Made by a program: the position numbers and the translations under genes | In this document: positions 38,268 to 47,252 of the stretch, in pieces | Numbering within the stretch: position 1 is the stretch's first letter | How the letters are laid out: each line of letters opens with the position of its first letter | Notes under the pieces: generated by a model | Databases searched by the model: none | Told to the model about the DNA's origin: nothing | Seen by the model: the letters and a program-made list of their open reading frames with translations, nothing else | DNA from: Acidovorax temperans | GTDB taxonomy: Bacteria > Pseudomonadota > Gammaproteobacteria > Burkholderiales > Burkholderiaceae_C | NCBI RefSeq assembly: GCF_006716905.1 | Contig: NZ_VFPV01000001.1 | Span: forward strand, 1,428,001-1,492,000 | Direction: 5' to 3' | DNA: 64,000 bases

Positions 38268-39053
38268 ATGACCGCACCGAATCCCAACCCCAGCCACATC
38301 CGCCTTGCCAAGCGCGTGGCCGAGCAGTTGAACTGCTCGCGCAGCACCGCAGAACAGTTCATTGAGGGCGGCTTTGTGAGCGTGGACGGGCAGCTGGAAG
38401 AAGCCCCCGGCGCGCGCGTGCGCCCGGACCAGGTCGTCACCGTGGCGCCCGACGCCAGCTTGCTGGAGCTGACCCCGGTCACGCTGCTGCTGCACAAGCC
38501 TGTGGGCTTTGAAGCGGGCCTGGGCCTGCCGCAGGGCGCTGCCGCCCACGGCAGCCGCAGTCAGGGCGCGGCGCAGGCCATCACGCTGCTGAGCGCCGCA
38601 TCGCACCTGCCTGAAGACGCCAGCGGCATCCGTGTGCTGCAGCGCCACTTCAAGCAGCAGGAATGTTTCACACCGCTGCCCACCGAAGCCAGCGGGCTGG
38701 TGGTCTACACGCAAGACAAGCGCATCGCGCGCAAGCTGGCGGAAGACATTGAGTCGCTGGAGCAGGAGTGCATCGTCGAGGTGGCGGGCGAGATTGCGCC
38801 CAACGGGCTGCAGCGCCTGTGCCACGGCCTGTCGTTCAACGGGCGGCCACTGCCCCCCATCAAGGTGAGTTGGCAAAACGAGACCAAACTGCGCTTTGCC
38901 TTGAAGGGCATCCGCCCCGGCCAGATTCCGGCCATGTGCGAGGCTGTGGGCCTTCGCGTGCTGGGCATCAAGCGCATCCGCATCGGGCGGGTGCCGCTGG
39001 CCAAGGTGCCTGAAGGGCAGTGGCGCTACCTGCAGCCCTGGGAAAAGTTCTGA
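38268..39053 (+). CDS. RluF/RsuA-like S4-domain protein, catalytic Asp absent
   Basis: A 261-residue relative of rRNA pseudouridine synthases. An N-terminal S4 RNA-binding domain (IRLAKRVAEQLNCSRSTAEQ) is followed by LLLHKPVGFEAG, LVVYTQDKRIARKLAED and IRPGQIPAMCEAVGLRVLGI, all in the family order. Where active enzymes have GRLD plus a short loop before SGL, this protein reads TPLPTEASGL, so the catalytic aspartate is a proline. It may bind rRNA or act as a factor without isomerase activity. It lies 38 bp after the Nudix-MBL gene. Confidence 0.82.
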   Translation: MTAPNPNPSHIRLAKRVAEQLNCSRSTAEQFIEGGFVSVDGQLEEAPGARVRPDQVVTVAPDASLLELTPVTLLLHKPVGFEAGLGLPQGAAAHGSRSQGAAQAITLLSAASHLPEDASGIRVLQRHFKQQECFTPLPTEASGLVVYTQDKRIARKLAEDIESLEQECIVEVAGEIAPNGLQRLCHGLSFNGRPLPPIKVSWQNETKLRFALKGIRPGQIPAMCEAVGLRVLGIKRIRIGRVPLAKVPEGQWRYLQPWEKF

Positions 39054-39068
39054 CTGCGCCCACCCCGG

Positions 39069-39125
39069 AGCTACCAAAACCATAGCTGCCAGCGCTTGCC
39101 ACGATTGCGCCAGAGGCACTTTTCG
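39069..39125 (+). repeat. Dispersed palindromic repeat, intergenic copy before yjgN-like gene
   Basis: It reads CTACCAAAACCATAGCTGCC, AGCGCTTGCC, then TTGCGCCAGAGGCACTTTT. Block order and TTTT tail match the family. It lies just after the S4-protein stop. Confidence 0.75.
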
Positions 39126-39184
39126 CCTCAAGCAAACCCCTCCTGGTCGGCTGCTAAACTGCGCCCACAAAAGGGAGGGAGAGA

Positions 39185-40456
39185 ATGCACCACAACACCC
39201 AAGGCGGCGCTGCAGAACAGCCGTCGGTTTTCATGTCTCAGAACATTGAGGCGTATCCCATGGAATTCACCGGCAGCGGCGGTGAGTACTTCCGAGTCTG
39301 GATCGTGAACGTGCTGCTGGGCATCGTCACGCTGGGGTTCTACACCCCCTGGGCGCGCCGGCGCACCGCCATGTATTTCTACGGCCACAGCCTGGTCGCC
39401 CACAGCCCGCTCGAATTCACCGCGCAGCAGCGCAAGATGGTGCTGGGCTTTGTGCTGCTGGCCCTCATTTCCATCGCCTACCAAATTGCCGCCAAAACGG
39501 GGCAGGACCTGGCCGTGGGACTGATGCTGCTGGCCGGCGCCGCGCTGGCCCCCTACCTGTGGGCCAGCGCCATGCGTTTTCGGCTGGGGGCCACGCGCTG
39601 GAAGGGGCTGCGGCTGCAGTTTTCTGCCAGCTGGAAAGAGGTGTACCTGGCCAGCTGGCCGGTGTTTGCCCTGGCGCTGGTGTGGTTTGGTGTTTTCTTT
39701 GGCATGCAGATGCTTTCGCCCGAACTGGCCCAGGCCCTCGATGGCCCGGCCGCCAGCGGTGCCCCCAAGGTCAAGCCGCAGTTCACCGCCCCCATGGGCG
39801 CCCTGCTGGGCCTGGGGCTGCTGCTGTCCATCCTGTGCTTTATCCGACTCGAATACAACTACAAAAGCCTGCTGGTGCTGCGCGCCCGCCTGGGCAACGA
39901 GCACGGGCGCTGGAAGCCCGTGTACACCGATTTCGTGACGGTGTGGCTGGCCACCGTGGCGGTGTTCATTGCCTGCGTGCTGGTGGTGTGGCTGGCCGTG
40001 ACGGCGCTGGCCGGTGGCTCCATCGCCATGCTGCTGATGAGCAAGGGCGCGGGCAAGGGCAACATCTTCTGGATCATCGTGATTGCCATCGTGGGCGTCA
40101 TCGGCTTCTTCTTTCTGCTGCTGCTCGCATCGGCCCCCGCCCGCGCCTACCGCGAGGCGCGCATGTTCCAGCTGCTGTGGAACAACATCGGCGTGAGCCA
40201 GATCGCGCGCTTCAAGTGCAACCTGCGCGCCGGCCGTTTTGTGCGGCTGCGCCTGAAAAACACGGTGCTGACGCTGCTGACCCTGGGCTTTTACCGCCCC
40301 TTCGCACGGGTGAGCGAATACCGCATGAAGCTCGAATCGGTCACCCTGCACATCAAGGGCGGGGCCGACCAGGTGGCGGGTGTGCTGGTGCGCCAGCAGG
40401 AAGGTGGCCTGGGCGATGCGCTGGCCGACGCCGCTGGCCTGGACCTGATTGGCTGA
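39185..40456 (+). CDS. YjgN-family (DUF898) membrane protein
   Basis: A 423-residue inner-membrane protein with about seven hydrophobic segments. The family start FTGSGGEYFRVWIVNVLLG and the motif LGFYTPWARRRTAMYFYGHS are repeated in the second half (LRLKNTVLTLLTLGFYRPFA), giving two DUF898-type units. A strong GGGAGG site precedes the ATG at 39185. It lies 3 bp before the M48 peptidase gene; such pairing is common, but the function of the pair is unknown. Confidence 0.9.
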   Translation: MHHNTQGGAAEQPSVFMSQNIEAYPMEFTGSGGEYFRVWIVNVLLGIVTLGFYTPWARRRTAMYFYGHSLVAHSPLEFTAQQRKMVLGFVLLALISIAYQIAAKTGQDLAVGLMLLAGAALAPYLWASAMRFRLGATRWKGLRLQFSASWKEVYLASWPVFALALVWFGVFFGMQMLSPELAQALDGPAASGAPKVKPQFTAPMGALLGLGLLLSILCFIRLEYNYKSLLVLRARLGNEHGRWKPVYTDFVTVWLATVAVFIACVLVVWLAVTALAGGSIAMLLMSKGAGKGNIFWIIVIAIVGVIGFFFLLLLASAPARAYREARMFQLLWNNIGVSQIARFKCNLRAGRFVRLRLKNTVLTLLTLGFYRPFARVSEYRMKLESVTLHIKGGADQVAGVLVRQQEGGLGDALADAAGLDLIG

Positions 40457-40459
40457 CGC

Positions 40460-41680
40460 ATGACCCCCACCGCAGGCCCAGAGGCCACGGCCCCCATGCT
40501 GCCCGCCCGCTGGTTTGACGGGCTCAGCAGCAAGCCCCGCCCCGTGATGGTGGTGCTGCAGGCCGGGGCCAAGGGGCCTTCGCTGCTGCTGCACCCCTTG
40601 AACGAACCGGGCGCTGCGCCCCAGGTGTTCACCCACGCCCAGGTGGGCTGGCCCGAGGCCTGGAGCGACCGCCGCCCCCAGCGCCGTGTGGTGGTGGACC
40701 TGCGCGAGCGCGGCAGCCTTGAAGTGGACGCCGTGGCCGCTTGGTACAGCGCCTGGGCGGCTGCGGGCGCCAGGCCCGGCGTGGCCCAGCGCATGCAAAC
40801 GCGCTGGCCCTTGCTGCTGGGCGTGGTGGCGGTGTCCATCGTGGCGCTCGGGCTGTTCTACCGCTACGGCACCCCGTGGGCAGCGGCGCAGCTCACGCGC
40901 TGGGTGCCCTTGGGGTGGGAAACGCGCTTGTCCGGCGACTTGCTGCAGCGCCTGGACGACGGCTTTCTCAAACCCAGCAAGCTGCCCGCCGAGCGTCGCG
41001 CCCAGCTCAACGCACGCTTTGAGGCCCTGGCCCAGCAAGCCCCCCACGCCGCCCAGCGCTACGCCAGTTACCGGCCGCCACTCAAGCTGGAGTTCCGCTC
41101 TGGCATGCCTGCCAACGCCTTTGCCCTGCCCGGCGGCACGGTGGTGATGACGGACGCCATCGTCCAGGCTGCGGCCGACAAGGGCATCAGCGACGACGCA
41201 CTGATAGGCGTGCTGGCCCACGAAATCGGCCATGTGGTGCACCGCCACGGCATGCGCATGGTGGTGGAACAAGGCGTGCTGAACATGGGCCTGGGGCTGG
41301 CCTTGGGCGATGTGTCGGGCGTGGTGTCCACCGGCGCCACCCTGCTCACCAGCCGCGCCTACAGCCGCAGCCACGAGCGCGAGGCCGACTGCTATGCCAT
41401 CGCCCTCATGCGCCAGGCATCGTTACCCACGGCCCCCATGGGCCAGTTGCTGCTGGCGATTGCGCACGATGAGGAAGAAGAGGCCCACAAGCCCAAGGGC
41501 ACCAAGCCTGCTGAATCGACCGCCCCTGCCGCCGAGCCAGCCTCTGCCCCCAAGGCCAAGGACAAAGCTGCCACCCCACGGGAGTCCAGCCCGGTGTGGT
41601 CGCTGCTCGCCTCCCACCCCGATACCGTGCAGCGCGCCACCGAGCTGCAGCAAGGGCACGCGCCGCATTGCGCGCGTTGA
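40460..41680 (+). CDS. M48-family zinc metalloprotease
   Basis: A 406-residue membrane-associated protease. One membrane segment (LLLGVVAVSIVALGLFY, about residues 115-135) separates a cytoplasmic N-terminus from the protease domain. The zinc site is GVLAHEIGHVVHRHG (HExxH) and the third ligand E is in SRSHEREADCYAIALM. The last 60 residues contain an Ala/Pro/Lys-rich insert before a final conserved SHPDTVQRATEL. It is coupled to the yjgN-like gene and converges with rnpB. Confidence 0.92.
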   Translation: MTPTAGPEATAPMLPARWFDGLSSKPRPVMVVLQAGAKGPSLLLHPLNEPGAAPQVFTHAQVGWPEAWSDRRPQRRVVVDLRERGSLEVDAVAAWYSAWAAAGARPGVAQRMQTRWPLLLGVVAVSIVALGLFYRYGTPWAAAQLTRWVPLGWETRLSGDLLQRLDDGFLKPSKLPAERRAQLNARFEALAQQAPHAAQRYASYRPPLKLEFRSGMPANAFALPGGTVVMTDAIVQAAADKGISDDALIGVLAHEIGHVVHRHGMRMVVEQGVLNMGLGLALGDVSGVVSTGATLLTSRAYSRSHEREADCYAIALMRQASLPTAPMGQLLLAIAHDEEEEAHKPKGTKPAESTAPAAEPASAPKAKDKAATPRESSPVWSLLASHPDTVQRATELQQGHAPHCAR

Positions 41681-41701
41681 GCGTATTGAGCGCGCCCAAG
41701 C

Positions 41702-41737
41702 AAAAGGGCCGGACCGCGTTGGCAGTCCAGCCCTTGA
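41702..41737 (-). terminator. Rho-independent terminator of rnpB
   Basis: The minus strand forms AAGGGCTGGACTG and GCGGTCCGGCCCTT around CCAAC, followed by TTTTGCTT. It lies directly after the RNase P RNA and also faces the M48 gene. Confidence 0.8.
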
Positions 41738-41746
41738 AAATAAAGT

Positions 41747-42114
41747 GTGAAGCGCGCCGATAAGCCGGATTCTGTGCACCACGGTTGCCCGCAGTGTGAC
41801 CGCCATTAATCTGGGCCGGGTGTCGCCACCACGGCTCGGTGCTACCTACCCGCCAGCTCTCCCCGCGGATCCACAAGGTCGAGAGAGGTCGCCCTGCTCC
41901 CGTGGCTGGCCTACTTGGTATTGCTGCGCGTAGAGATTGCCCGTTTCACCCCCAGTGGTCTACCTTGCGGCACTCCCCTGGGACTCGTCTCTGTTGCTCT
42001 GATCCTCACCTCACGGTGGGCAGCCGTTAGCTGCTACGCTGTCCTGTGCAGTCCGGACGTTCCTCCAGTGCCTGGTTTCCCAGATTGCACCAGCGGCGGT
42101 CTGGCGTGCTTCAC
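41747..42114 (-). ncRNA. rnpB: RNase P RNA
   Basis: The minus strand carries the hallmark GAGGAACGTCCGGACTGCAC near the 5' end (about 42067), the GTAGCAGCTAACGGC-type P10/11 region, a GGTGAAACGGGCAA block and the 3' AGAATCCGGCTTATCGGCG. The first seven bases GTGAAGC pair with the 3' end CGCTTCAC (helix P1), which fixes ends near 42114 and 41747. About 368 nt, close to the 377 nt of E. coli. RNase P RNA cuts the 5' leader of tRNA precursors. It converges with the M48 gene. Confidence 0.95.
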
Positions 42115-42193
42115 GGCGCTGATTATCCCAGAGCATGGCGTGCGCTGCGCCGAGGGCATTGAAAATAGATGCTCCACCAGCCACCAACGAGCC

Positions 42194-42796
42194 ATGACAG
42201 AACCCACCCACTTCGACACCGGCGCCCGCGAATGGGACCAGCGCCCCACCTCGCTGCAACTGGCTGCCGTGCCCCCGCGCCTGCTGGCGCAGGTTCCCTT
42301 CGCCGCCACCGACCGCGTGCTGGACTTTGGCGCAGGCACCGGCTTGCTGGCCACCGCCATCGCCCGGCATGTGGCGCATGTCACCGCGCTGGACAGCTCC
42401 GGCCCCATGCTGCAGGTGCTGCGCGAAAAGGGCTTTGCCAACATCACCACGCTGCAGCAGGACATCTTCGACGGCCTGCCCGAGCGCTACGACGCCATCG
42501 TGAGCTGTATGGCCATGCACCATGTGCCGGACACACGCGCGCTCCTGCAGGCCTTTGCCGACGCACTCCAGCCCGGCGGCCGCATTGCGCTGGTGGACCT
42601 GTATGCCGAGGACGGCAGCTTCCACGGCGACAACGCGGCCAAGGGCGTGCACCACTTCGGCTTTGCGCCCGATGCGCTGCAGGCACTGGCCGAGCAGGCG
42701 GGGCTGCAGGGCATTGCATTCACCGAGGTGCTGCGCATGCACCGCTCCAACGGGCGCGAATACCCGCTGTTTCTGATGACAGGGCACAAGCCCTGA
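42194..42796 (+). CDS. Class I SAM-dependent methyltransferase
   Basis: A 200-residue methyltransferase with motif [17 protein letters not shown], motif II acidic end [11 protein letters not shown], motif post [21 protein letters not shown] and [13 protein letters not shown]. It resembles small UbiE/Tam-like proteins; substrate unknown. The ATG at 42194 gives [18 protein letters not shown], typical for this subgroup. The gene starts about 80 bp from the rnpB 5' end, divergent from it. Confidence 0.9.
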   Translation: MTEPTHFDTGAREWDQRPTSLQLAAVPPRLLAQVPFAATDRVLDFGAGTGLLATAIARHVAHVTALDSSGPMLQVLREKGFANITTLQQDIFDGLPERYDAIVSCMAMHHVPDTRALLQAFADALQPGGRIALVDLYAEDGSFHGDNAAKGVHHFGFAPDALQALAEQAGLQGIAFTEVLRMHRSNGREYPLFLMTGHKP

Positions 42797-42809
42797 GCCC
42801 GCACGCCCT

Positions 42810-42862
42810 TCAAAAACCATAGCACCTGCCGCTTTCTGCATGGGCGCTAGACGGTGTTTTTG
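42810..42862 (+). repeat. Dispersed palindromic repeat, intergenic copy before cysK
   Basis: It reads CAAAAACCATAGCACCTGCC, GCTTTCTGCAT, then GGGCGCTAGACGGTGTTTTT. It lies in the 172-bp gap between the methyltransferase and cysK genes. Confidence 0.75.
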
Positions 42863-42968
42863 CACCAAATCCGCATCTTTTTGCAGCGGCATATCCATAT
42901 GCCCAGGCGGGCAGAACAAGTGGTTCAGAATGTGCGACATCTTTTCATCCCCTTCTCCAGGAGACGCC

Positions 42969-43886
42969 ATGAGAGTCGAGAACATCCTGCAAACCATCGG
43001 CAACACGCCCCACGTTCGCATCAACCGCCTGTTTGGCCCATCGGCCAATGTGTGGGTGAAGTCCGAGCGCAGCAACCCCGGTGGCTCGGTCAAGGACCGC
43101 ATTGCGCTGGCCATGGTGGAAGACGCAGAAAAATCGGGTGCGCTGCAGCCCGGCGGCACCATCATCGAGCCCACCTCGGGCAACACGGGCATTGGCCTGG
43201 CCCTGGTGGCCGCCGTCAAGGGCTACAAGCTGATTCTGGTGATGCCCGACAGCATGAGCATTGAGCGCCGCCGCCTGATGCTGGCCTACGGCGCGCAGTT
43301 TGACCTGACGCCCCGCGAAAAGGGCATGAAGGGCGCCATCGCCCGCGCCCAGGAACTGCAGGCACAAACCCCCGGCGCGTGGATTCCGCAGCAGTTTGAA
43401 AACCCCGCCAACATCGACATCCACGTGCGCACCACCGCCCAGGAAATCCTGGCCGACTTCCCCGACGGGCTGGACGCGCTCATCACCGGCGTGGGCACCG
43501 GCGGCCACCTCTCGGGCACCGCACGCGTGCTCAAGGCCAAGTTCCCGCAGCTCAAGGTGTTCGCGGTCGAGCCCACGGCATCGCCCGTGATCTCGGGCGG
43601 CGCACCGGCACCCCACCCCATCCAGGGCATTGGCGCGGGCTTCATCCCCAAGAACCTGGACACCAGCCTGCTCGACGGCGTGATCCAGGTTGAAGCCGAA
43701 GCAGCCCGTGAATACGCCCGCCGCAGCGCACGCGAAGAGGGCATGCTGGTGGGCATCTCCTCCGGGGCCACACTGGCCGCCATCGCGCAAAAGCTGCCCG
43801 AGCTGCCCGCTGGCGCCAAGGTGCTGGGTTTCAACTACGACACGGGCGAGCGCTACCTGTCGGTCGAGGGCTTCCTGCCCGCGTGA
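42969..43886 (+). CDS. cysK: Cysteine synthase A (O-acetylserine sulfhydrylase)
   Basis: A PLP enzyme that makes cysteine from O-acetylserine and sulfide. The 305-residue product has the PLP lysine in [17 protein letters not shown], the substrate loop [16 protein letters not shown], the phosphate-binding [14 protein letters not shown] and the C-terminal [13 protein letters not shown]. The ATG at 42969 follows CCAGGAGACGCC. A single-gene unit with its own terminator. CysM is possible but the substrate loop fits CysK better. Confidence 0.95.
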   Translation: MRVENILQTIGNTPHVRINRLFGPSANVWVKSERSNPGGSVKDRIALAMVEDAEKSGALQPGGTIIEPTSGNTGIGLALVAAVKGYKLILVMPDSMSIERRRLMLAYGAQFDLTPREKGMKGAIARAQELQAQTPGAWIPQQFENPANIDIHVRTTAQEILADFPDGLDALITGVGTGGHLSGTARVLKAKFPQLKVFAVEPTASPVISGGAPAPHPIQGIGAGFIPKNLDTSLLDGVIQVEAEAAREYARRSAREEGMLVGISSGATLAAIAQKLPELPAGAKVLGFNYDTGERYLSVEGFLPA

Positions 43887-43919
43887 TACCGCTCACGGTG
43901 CAGCAACGCACCTGAATGA

Positions 43920-43947
43920 CCAGGGCCCTGCGGGGCCTTTGGTTTTT
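43920..43947 (+). terminator. Rho-independent terminator after cysK
   Basis: AGGGCCC and GGGCCTT pair around TGCG, framed by CCA and TTGG, then TTTTTG. About 34 bp after the cysK stop. Confidence 0.75.
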
Positions 43948-44083
43948 GCGCCACGGCAGCACACCGCCACGGCCAGCCGTCCTACACGGGTAGAGCCCCG
44001 TGGCTTCAACAATCGTTTGCACCCCTTGGCACGCCCGTAGCGCGGGCCAGCCTAGGGGCTTGTTCACAACGATTTGTTCACCC

Positions 44084-44848
44084 ATGGCCACCCCAACGTC
44101 CCTGCCGATTGCATTCAAGGTGCTCACCGTGAATGTGCACAAAGGCTTCACCACCTTCAACCGTCGCTTCATGCTGCACGAGCTGCGCGAGGCCGTGCGC
44201 GGTGTGGCGGCAGACCTGGTGTTTTTGCAAGAGGTGCAAGGCAGCCACCAGCGCCATGCGCAGCGCGTGGCCAACTTTCCGCAGGTGCCGCATTACGAAT
44301 TTCTGGCCGACACGATCTGGTCGCAATACGCCTACGGGCGCAACGCGGTGTATGACAACGGCGACCACGGCAACGCCCTGCTGTCGAAGTTTCCCATCAC
44401 GCATTACGAAAACCACGACATCTCCATCCGGGGGCCGGAGCGGCGCGGCATGCTGCATTGCGTCCTGCAGCCGCCGGGCCACCACCTGCCGGTGCATGCG
44501 GTGTGTGTGCACCTGGGGCTGCAGGAATCGCACCGCCAGCAGCAGTTGCAGCGCGTGTGCGATCTGATCAACAGTTTTCCGGCCGACGAGCCCGTGGTGC
44601 TGGCGGGCGATTTCAACGACTGGCGCCACCGCGCCCACGCCGTGCTGCAGCGCGAAGCCGGTTTGCAAGAGGTGTTCGTCCATGCATTCGGCCGTGCGGT
44701 GCGCACCTTTCCGGCATCGATGCCGCTGCTGGCGCTGGACCGCATTTACGTGCGCAACGCCGCCGTGCACGCGCCACTGGAACTGCCCCGCAAACCCTGG
44801 GACCAACTCTCGGACCACGCCCCCCTGGCGGCGGAGATTCTGTTATGA
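44084..44848 (+). CDS. Endonuclease/exonuclease/phosphatase family protein (YbhP-like)
   Basis: A 254-residue EEP-fold protein. Catalytic elements are FKVLTVNVHKG (Asn), FLQEVQGSHQRHA (Glu), VCVHLGLQESHR (His), VLAGDFNDWRHRA (Asp and Asn) and QLSDHAPLAAEI (Asp-His). The ATG at 44084 gives MATPTSLPIAFKVLTV. The stop overlaps the start of the cardiolipin synthase gene by 4 bp. The order ybhP-clsB-ybhN is that of E. coli, which suggests a job in membrane lipid metabolism; the substrate is unknown. Confidence 0.92.
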   Translation: MATPTSLPIAFKVLTVNVHKGFTTFNRRFMLHELREAVRGVAADLVFLQEVQGSHQRHAQRVANFPQVPHYEFLADTIWSQYAYGRNAVYDNGDHGNALLSKFPITHYENHDISIRGPERRGMLHCVLQPPGHHLPVHAVCVHLGLQESHRQQQLQRVCDLINSFPADEPVVLAGDFNDWRHRAHAVLQREAGLQEVFVHAFGRAVRTFPASMPLLALDRIYVRNAAVHAPLELPRKPWDQLSDHAPLAAEILL

Positions 44849-46086
44849 CCCGCCCCTTCTTTGCACCGCGCTCCTCCCGCTGGGTGCCGGGCAACCACTT
44901 CGAGTTGCTGGAAAACGGCGAGGAGTTCTTCCCCCGTGTGTTCGACGCCATTGCCCAGGCAAGGCACGAGGTGATGCTGGAGACCTTCATCCTGTTTGAA
45001 GACAAGATCGGCCAGCAACTGCACGCAGCGCTGCTGGGCGCCGCGCAACGTGGCGTGGAAGTGCATGTGCTGGTGGACGGCTTTGGCTCGCCCGACCTGT
45101 CTGAACAGTTTGTGGGCAGTCTGGTGGCCGCCGGAGTGCATTTCCGCATTTTTGACCCGGGGCGGCGCATTCTGGGCCAGCGGCTGAACGTGCTGCGGCG
45201 CATGCACCGCAAGATCGTGGTGGTGGACGGGCAGCTGGGCTTCATCGGCGGCATCAACTACTCTGCCGACCATGTGGCCGACTTCGGCCCCGAGGCCAAG
45301 CAGGACTACGCCGTACAGGTGCGCGGCCCCGTGGTGGCCCACTTGCACCACTTCACGCGCCAAGCCGTGCTGCCCAAGGCAGAACGCCAGCGCGCCCGGC
45401 AGGCGGGCGTGCTGGGGCGCCCCCATGCGGGCACGGCGCATGCCATGTTCGTCACGCGCGACAACCAACACCACACCAATGACATTGAGCGCCACTACCG
45501 CGTGGCCCTGCGTGCCGCGCGCAGCCGCGTGGTGATTGCCAATGCCTACTTCTTTCCGGGCTACCGCTTCATTCGGGAGATGCGCCGCGCTGCCAAGCGC
45601 GGTGTGGATGTGCGGTTGATCCTGCAGGGCCAGCCCGACATGCCCATCGTGCGCACGGCCGCGTCGCTGCTCTATGACCACCTGTTGCGCGCCGGGGTGC
45701 GCATTTACGAATACTGCGACCGCCCGCTGCACGGCAAGGTGGCGCTGGTGGACGAGGCCTGGGCCACCGTGGGGTCCAGCAACCTCGACCCGCTGAGCCT
45801 TTCGCTGAACCTGGAGGCCAACGTCATCATCCAGGACCGCGCCTTCAACGCGCAGCTGCACCGCCGCCTGTCGCACCTCATGAACCATAGCTGCCGCCAG
45901 GTGCAAGCTTCGCCCTCGGGGCCGTGGGAGGGGCTGCGCCTGCTGCGCAGCTATGTGGTGTTCCACCTCATGCGCTGGTTCCCCACCTGGGCCGGATGGC
46001 TGCCCCGCCATGAGCCGGTCATTACCAAGGCCAAAGCCGGTCCAGCCGCCGAGCCCACGCGCCATGCAACCCGCAGCCCTGCCTGA
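44845..46086 (+). CDS. clsB: Cardiolipin synthase B
   Basis: A phospholipase D-type enzyme that makes cardiolipin, probably from phosphatidylethanolamine or phosphatidylglycerol. The 413-residue product has two HKD motifs: MHRKIVVVDGQLGFIGG (about residue 117) and LHGKVALVDEAWATVGSSN (about 300). No N-terminal membrane segments, as in ClsB. The ATG at 44845 overlaps the upstream stop (ATGA). The end overlaps the start of the ybhN-like gene. Confidence 0.95.
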   Translation: MTRPFFAPRSSRWVPGNHFELLENGEEFFPRVFDAIAQARHEVMLETFILFEDKIGQQLHAALLGAAQRGVEVHVLVDGFGSPDLSEQFVGSLVAAGVHFRIFDPGRRILGQRLNVLRRMHRKIVVVDGQLGFIGGINYSADHVADFGPEAKQDYAVQVRGPVVAHLHHFTRQAVLPKAERQRARQAGVLGRPHAGTAHAMFVTRDNQHHTNDIERHYRVALRAARSRVVIANAYFFPGYRFIREMRRAAKRGVDVRLILQGQPDMPIVRTAASLLYDHLLRAGVRIYEYCDRPLHGKVALVDEAWATVGSSNLDPLSLSLNLEANVIIQDRAFNAQLHRRLSHLMNHSCRQVQASPSGPWEGLRLLRSYVVFHLMRWFPTWAGWLPRHEPVITKAKAGPAAEPTRHATRSPA

Positions 46087-47077
46087 ATTGCATCAGCGGC
46101 ATGAGCGGCGGCACGGCTGGCGCAGCCTTCCGCAACGCCCGTGGTGGCCCTGGCTGACACGCGGGGCTGCCGCGGCATTCTTTGTGCTGGTGGCCGGGTT
46201 GCTGTTTCGCCAGGCCCGCACGGTGGACTGGCCCGCCGTGCTGCAGGCGTTGCGCGCCCTGCCCCCGGGCACCCTCGCCGTGGCTGGTGCGCTGGCGCTG
46301 GCCAGCCACTGCCTGTATGGCACGTTTGACCTGGTGGCGCGCCACTGCTGCGGGCACCGCCTGCGGCGCAGCACCACGCTGGGCATCGCCATGACCAGCT
46401 ATGCATTCACGCTGAACCTGGGCTCGCTCGTGGGCGGGGTGGGCGTGCGCTACCGGCTGTATGCGCGGCGCGGGGTGGATGCGGGCACCATCGGCCAGGT
46501 GGTGGGCACCAGCGTATTGACCAACTGGGTGGGCTACCTGCTGCTGGCTGCCGTGCTGCCCTGGCTTTGGGCACCGCCGCCGCTGGCAGGCTGGAGTGCA
46601 CCCGCATGGCAATGGCGCCTGGGCGGCGCCTTGCTGGGTTGCATTCCACTGGCTTACGGTGTGCTGTGTGCGCTGCGCGCGGGGCGCGCCGTCACGCTGC
46701 GGGGCCACGCGTTTGCGCTGCCCCGCTGGCCCGTGGCCTTGTGGCAAATGGCTGCGTCGGCCGGCAACTGGATGCTGATGGGTGCCGCGCTGTGGGCCAC
46801 GCTGCAGGCGCAGGTGAGTTACCCCGCGGCCTTGGCCACCGTGTTGCTGGGCGCGGTGGCGGGGCTGGTACTGCGGGTGCCCGCTGGCCTGGGGGTTCTG
46901 GAAGCCGTGGGCGTAGCCCTGCTGACCAGCCCCAGCCTGGGGCAGGACAAGGTGCTGGCTGCCCTGCTCGCCTACCGTGCGCTGTATTACTTCGTGCCCC
47001 TGGTGCTGGCTTCGCTGGCCCTGGGTGCGGCCGAACTGCGCTGGCGCCACGGCGAAGCAGCATCTGCAAAGAATTAA
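46064..47077 (+). CDS. ybhN: YbhN-family (UPF0104) membrane protein
   Basis: A 337-residue polytopic protein of the lysylphosphatidylglycerol-synthase-like flippase/transport family. About eight hydrophobic segments are seen, starting at GAAAAFFVLVAGLLFRQ. Conserved parts are TLGIAMTSYAFTLNLGSLVG, GVGVRYRLYARRGV and VPAGLGVLEAVGVALL. I use the ATG at 46064, which gives close to the E. coli length (318); an ATG at 46010 is possible. It overlaps the clsB end and completes the operon. Confidence 0.9.
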   Translation: MQPAALPELHQRHERRHGWRSLPQRPWWPWLTRGAAAAFFVLVAGLLFRQARTVDWPAVLQALRALPPGTLAVAGALALASHCLYGTFDLVARHCCGHRLRRSTTLGIAMTSYAFTLNLGSLVGGVGVRYRLYARRGVDAGTIGQVVGTSVLTNWVGYLLLAAVLPWLWAPPPLAGWSAPAWQWRLGGALLGCIPLAYGVLCALRAGRAVTLRGHAFALPRWPVALWQMAASAGNWMLMGAALWATLQAQVSYPAALATVLLGAVAGLVLRVPAGLGVLEAVGVALLTSPSLGQDKVLAALLAYRALYYFVPLVLASLALGAAELRWRHGEAASAKN

Positions 47078-47078
47078 G

Positions 47079-47132
47079 CCAAATCGGCGCGTAGCGCTTA
47101 TTCCACAAGCGCAGGCAGCTATCAATTTTGAT
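47079..47132 (-). repeat. Dispersed palindromic repeat, copy after ybhN
   Basis: On the minus strand it has AAAATTGATAGCTGCCTGCG, then CTTGTGGAATAAGCGCTACG and CGCCGATTTGG. It starts right after the ybhN stop and lies upstream of the FAD oxidoreductase gene. Confidence 0.8.
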
Positions 47133-47252
47133 GAACCACCCCTTACCCGCATCACACCCAGATGGCCAGGGGGTGCGCCCGCCATACACCCCCGGTAAAA
47201 TCACGGCCCCTCGACTTTGCCTGCCGCCCGATCGACACGGGCCCGCAAAACC

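Noticed and set aside
39128-41374. 748-codon minus-strand frame opposite the YjgN-like and M48 genes
   Set aside because: It has the His/Gln/Arg-rich composition of antisense shadows; the plus strand shows DUF898 repeats and HEIGH.
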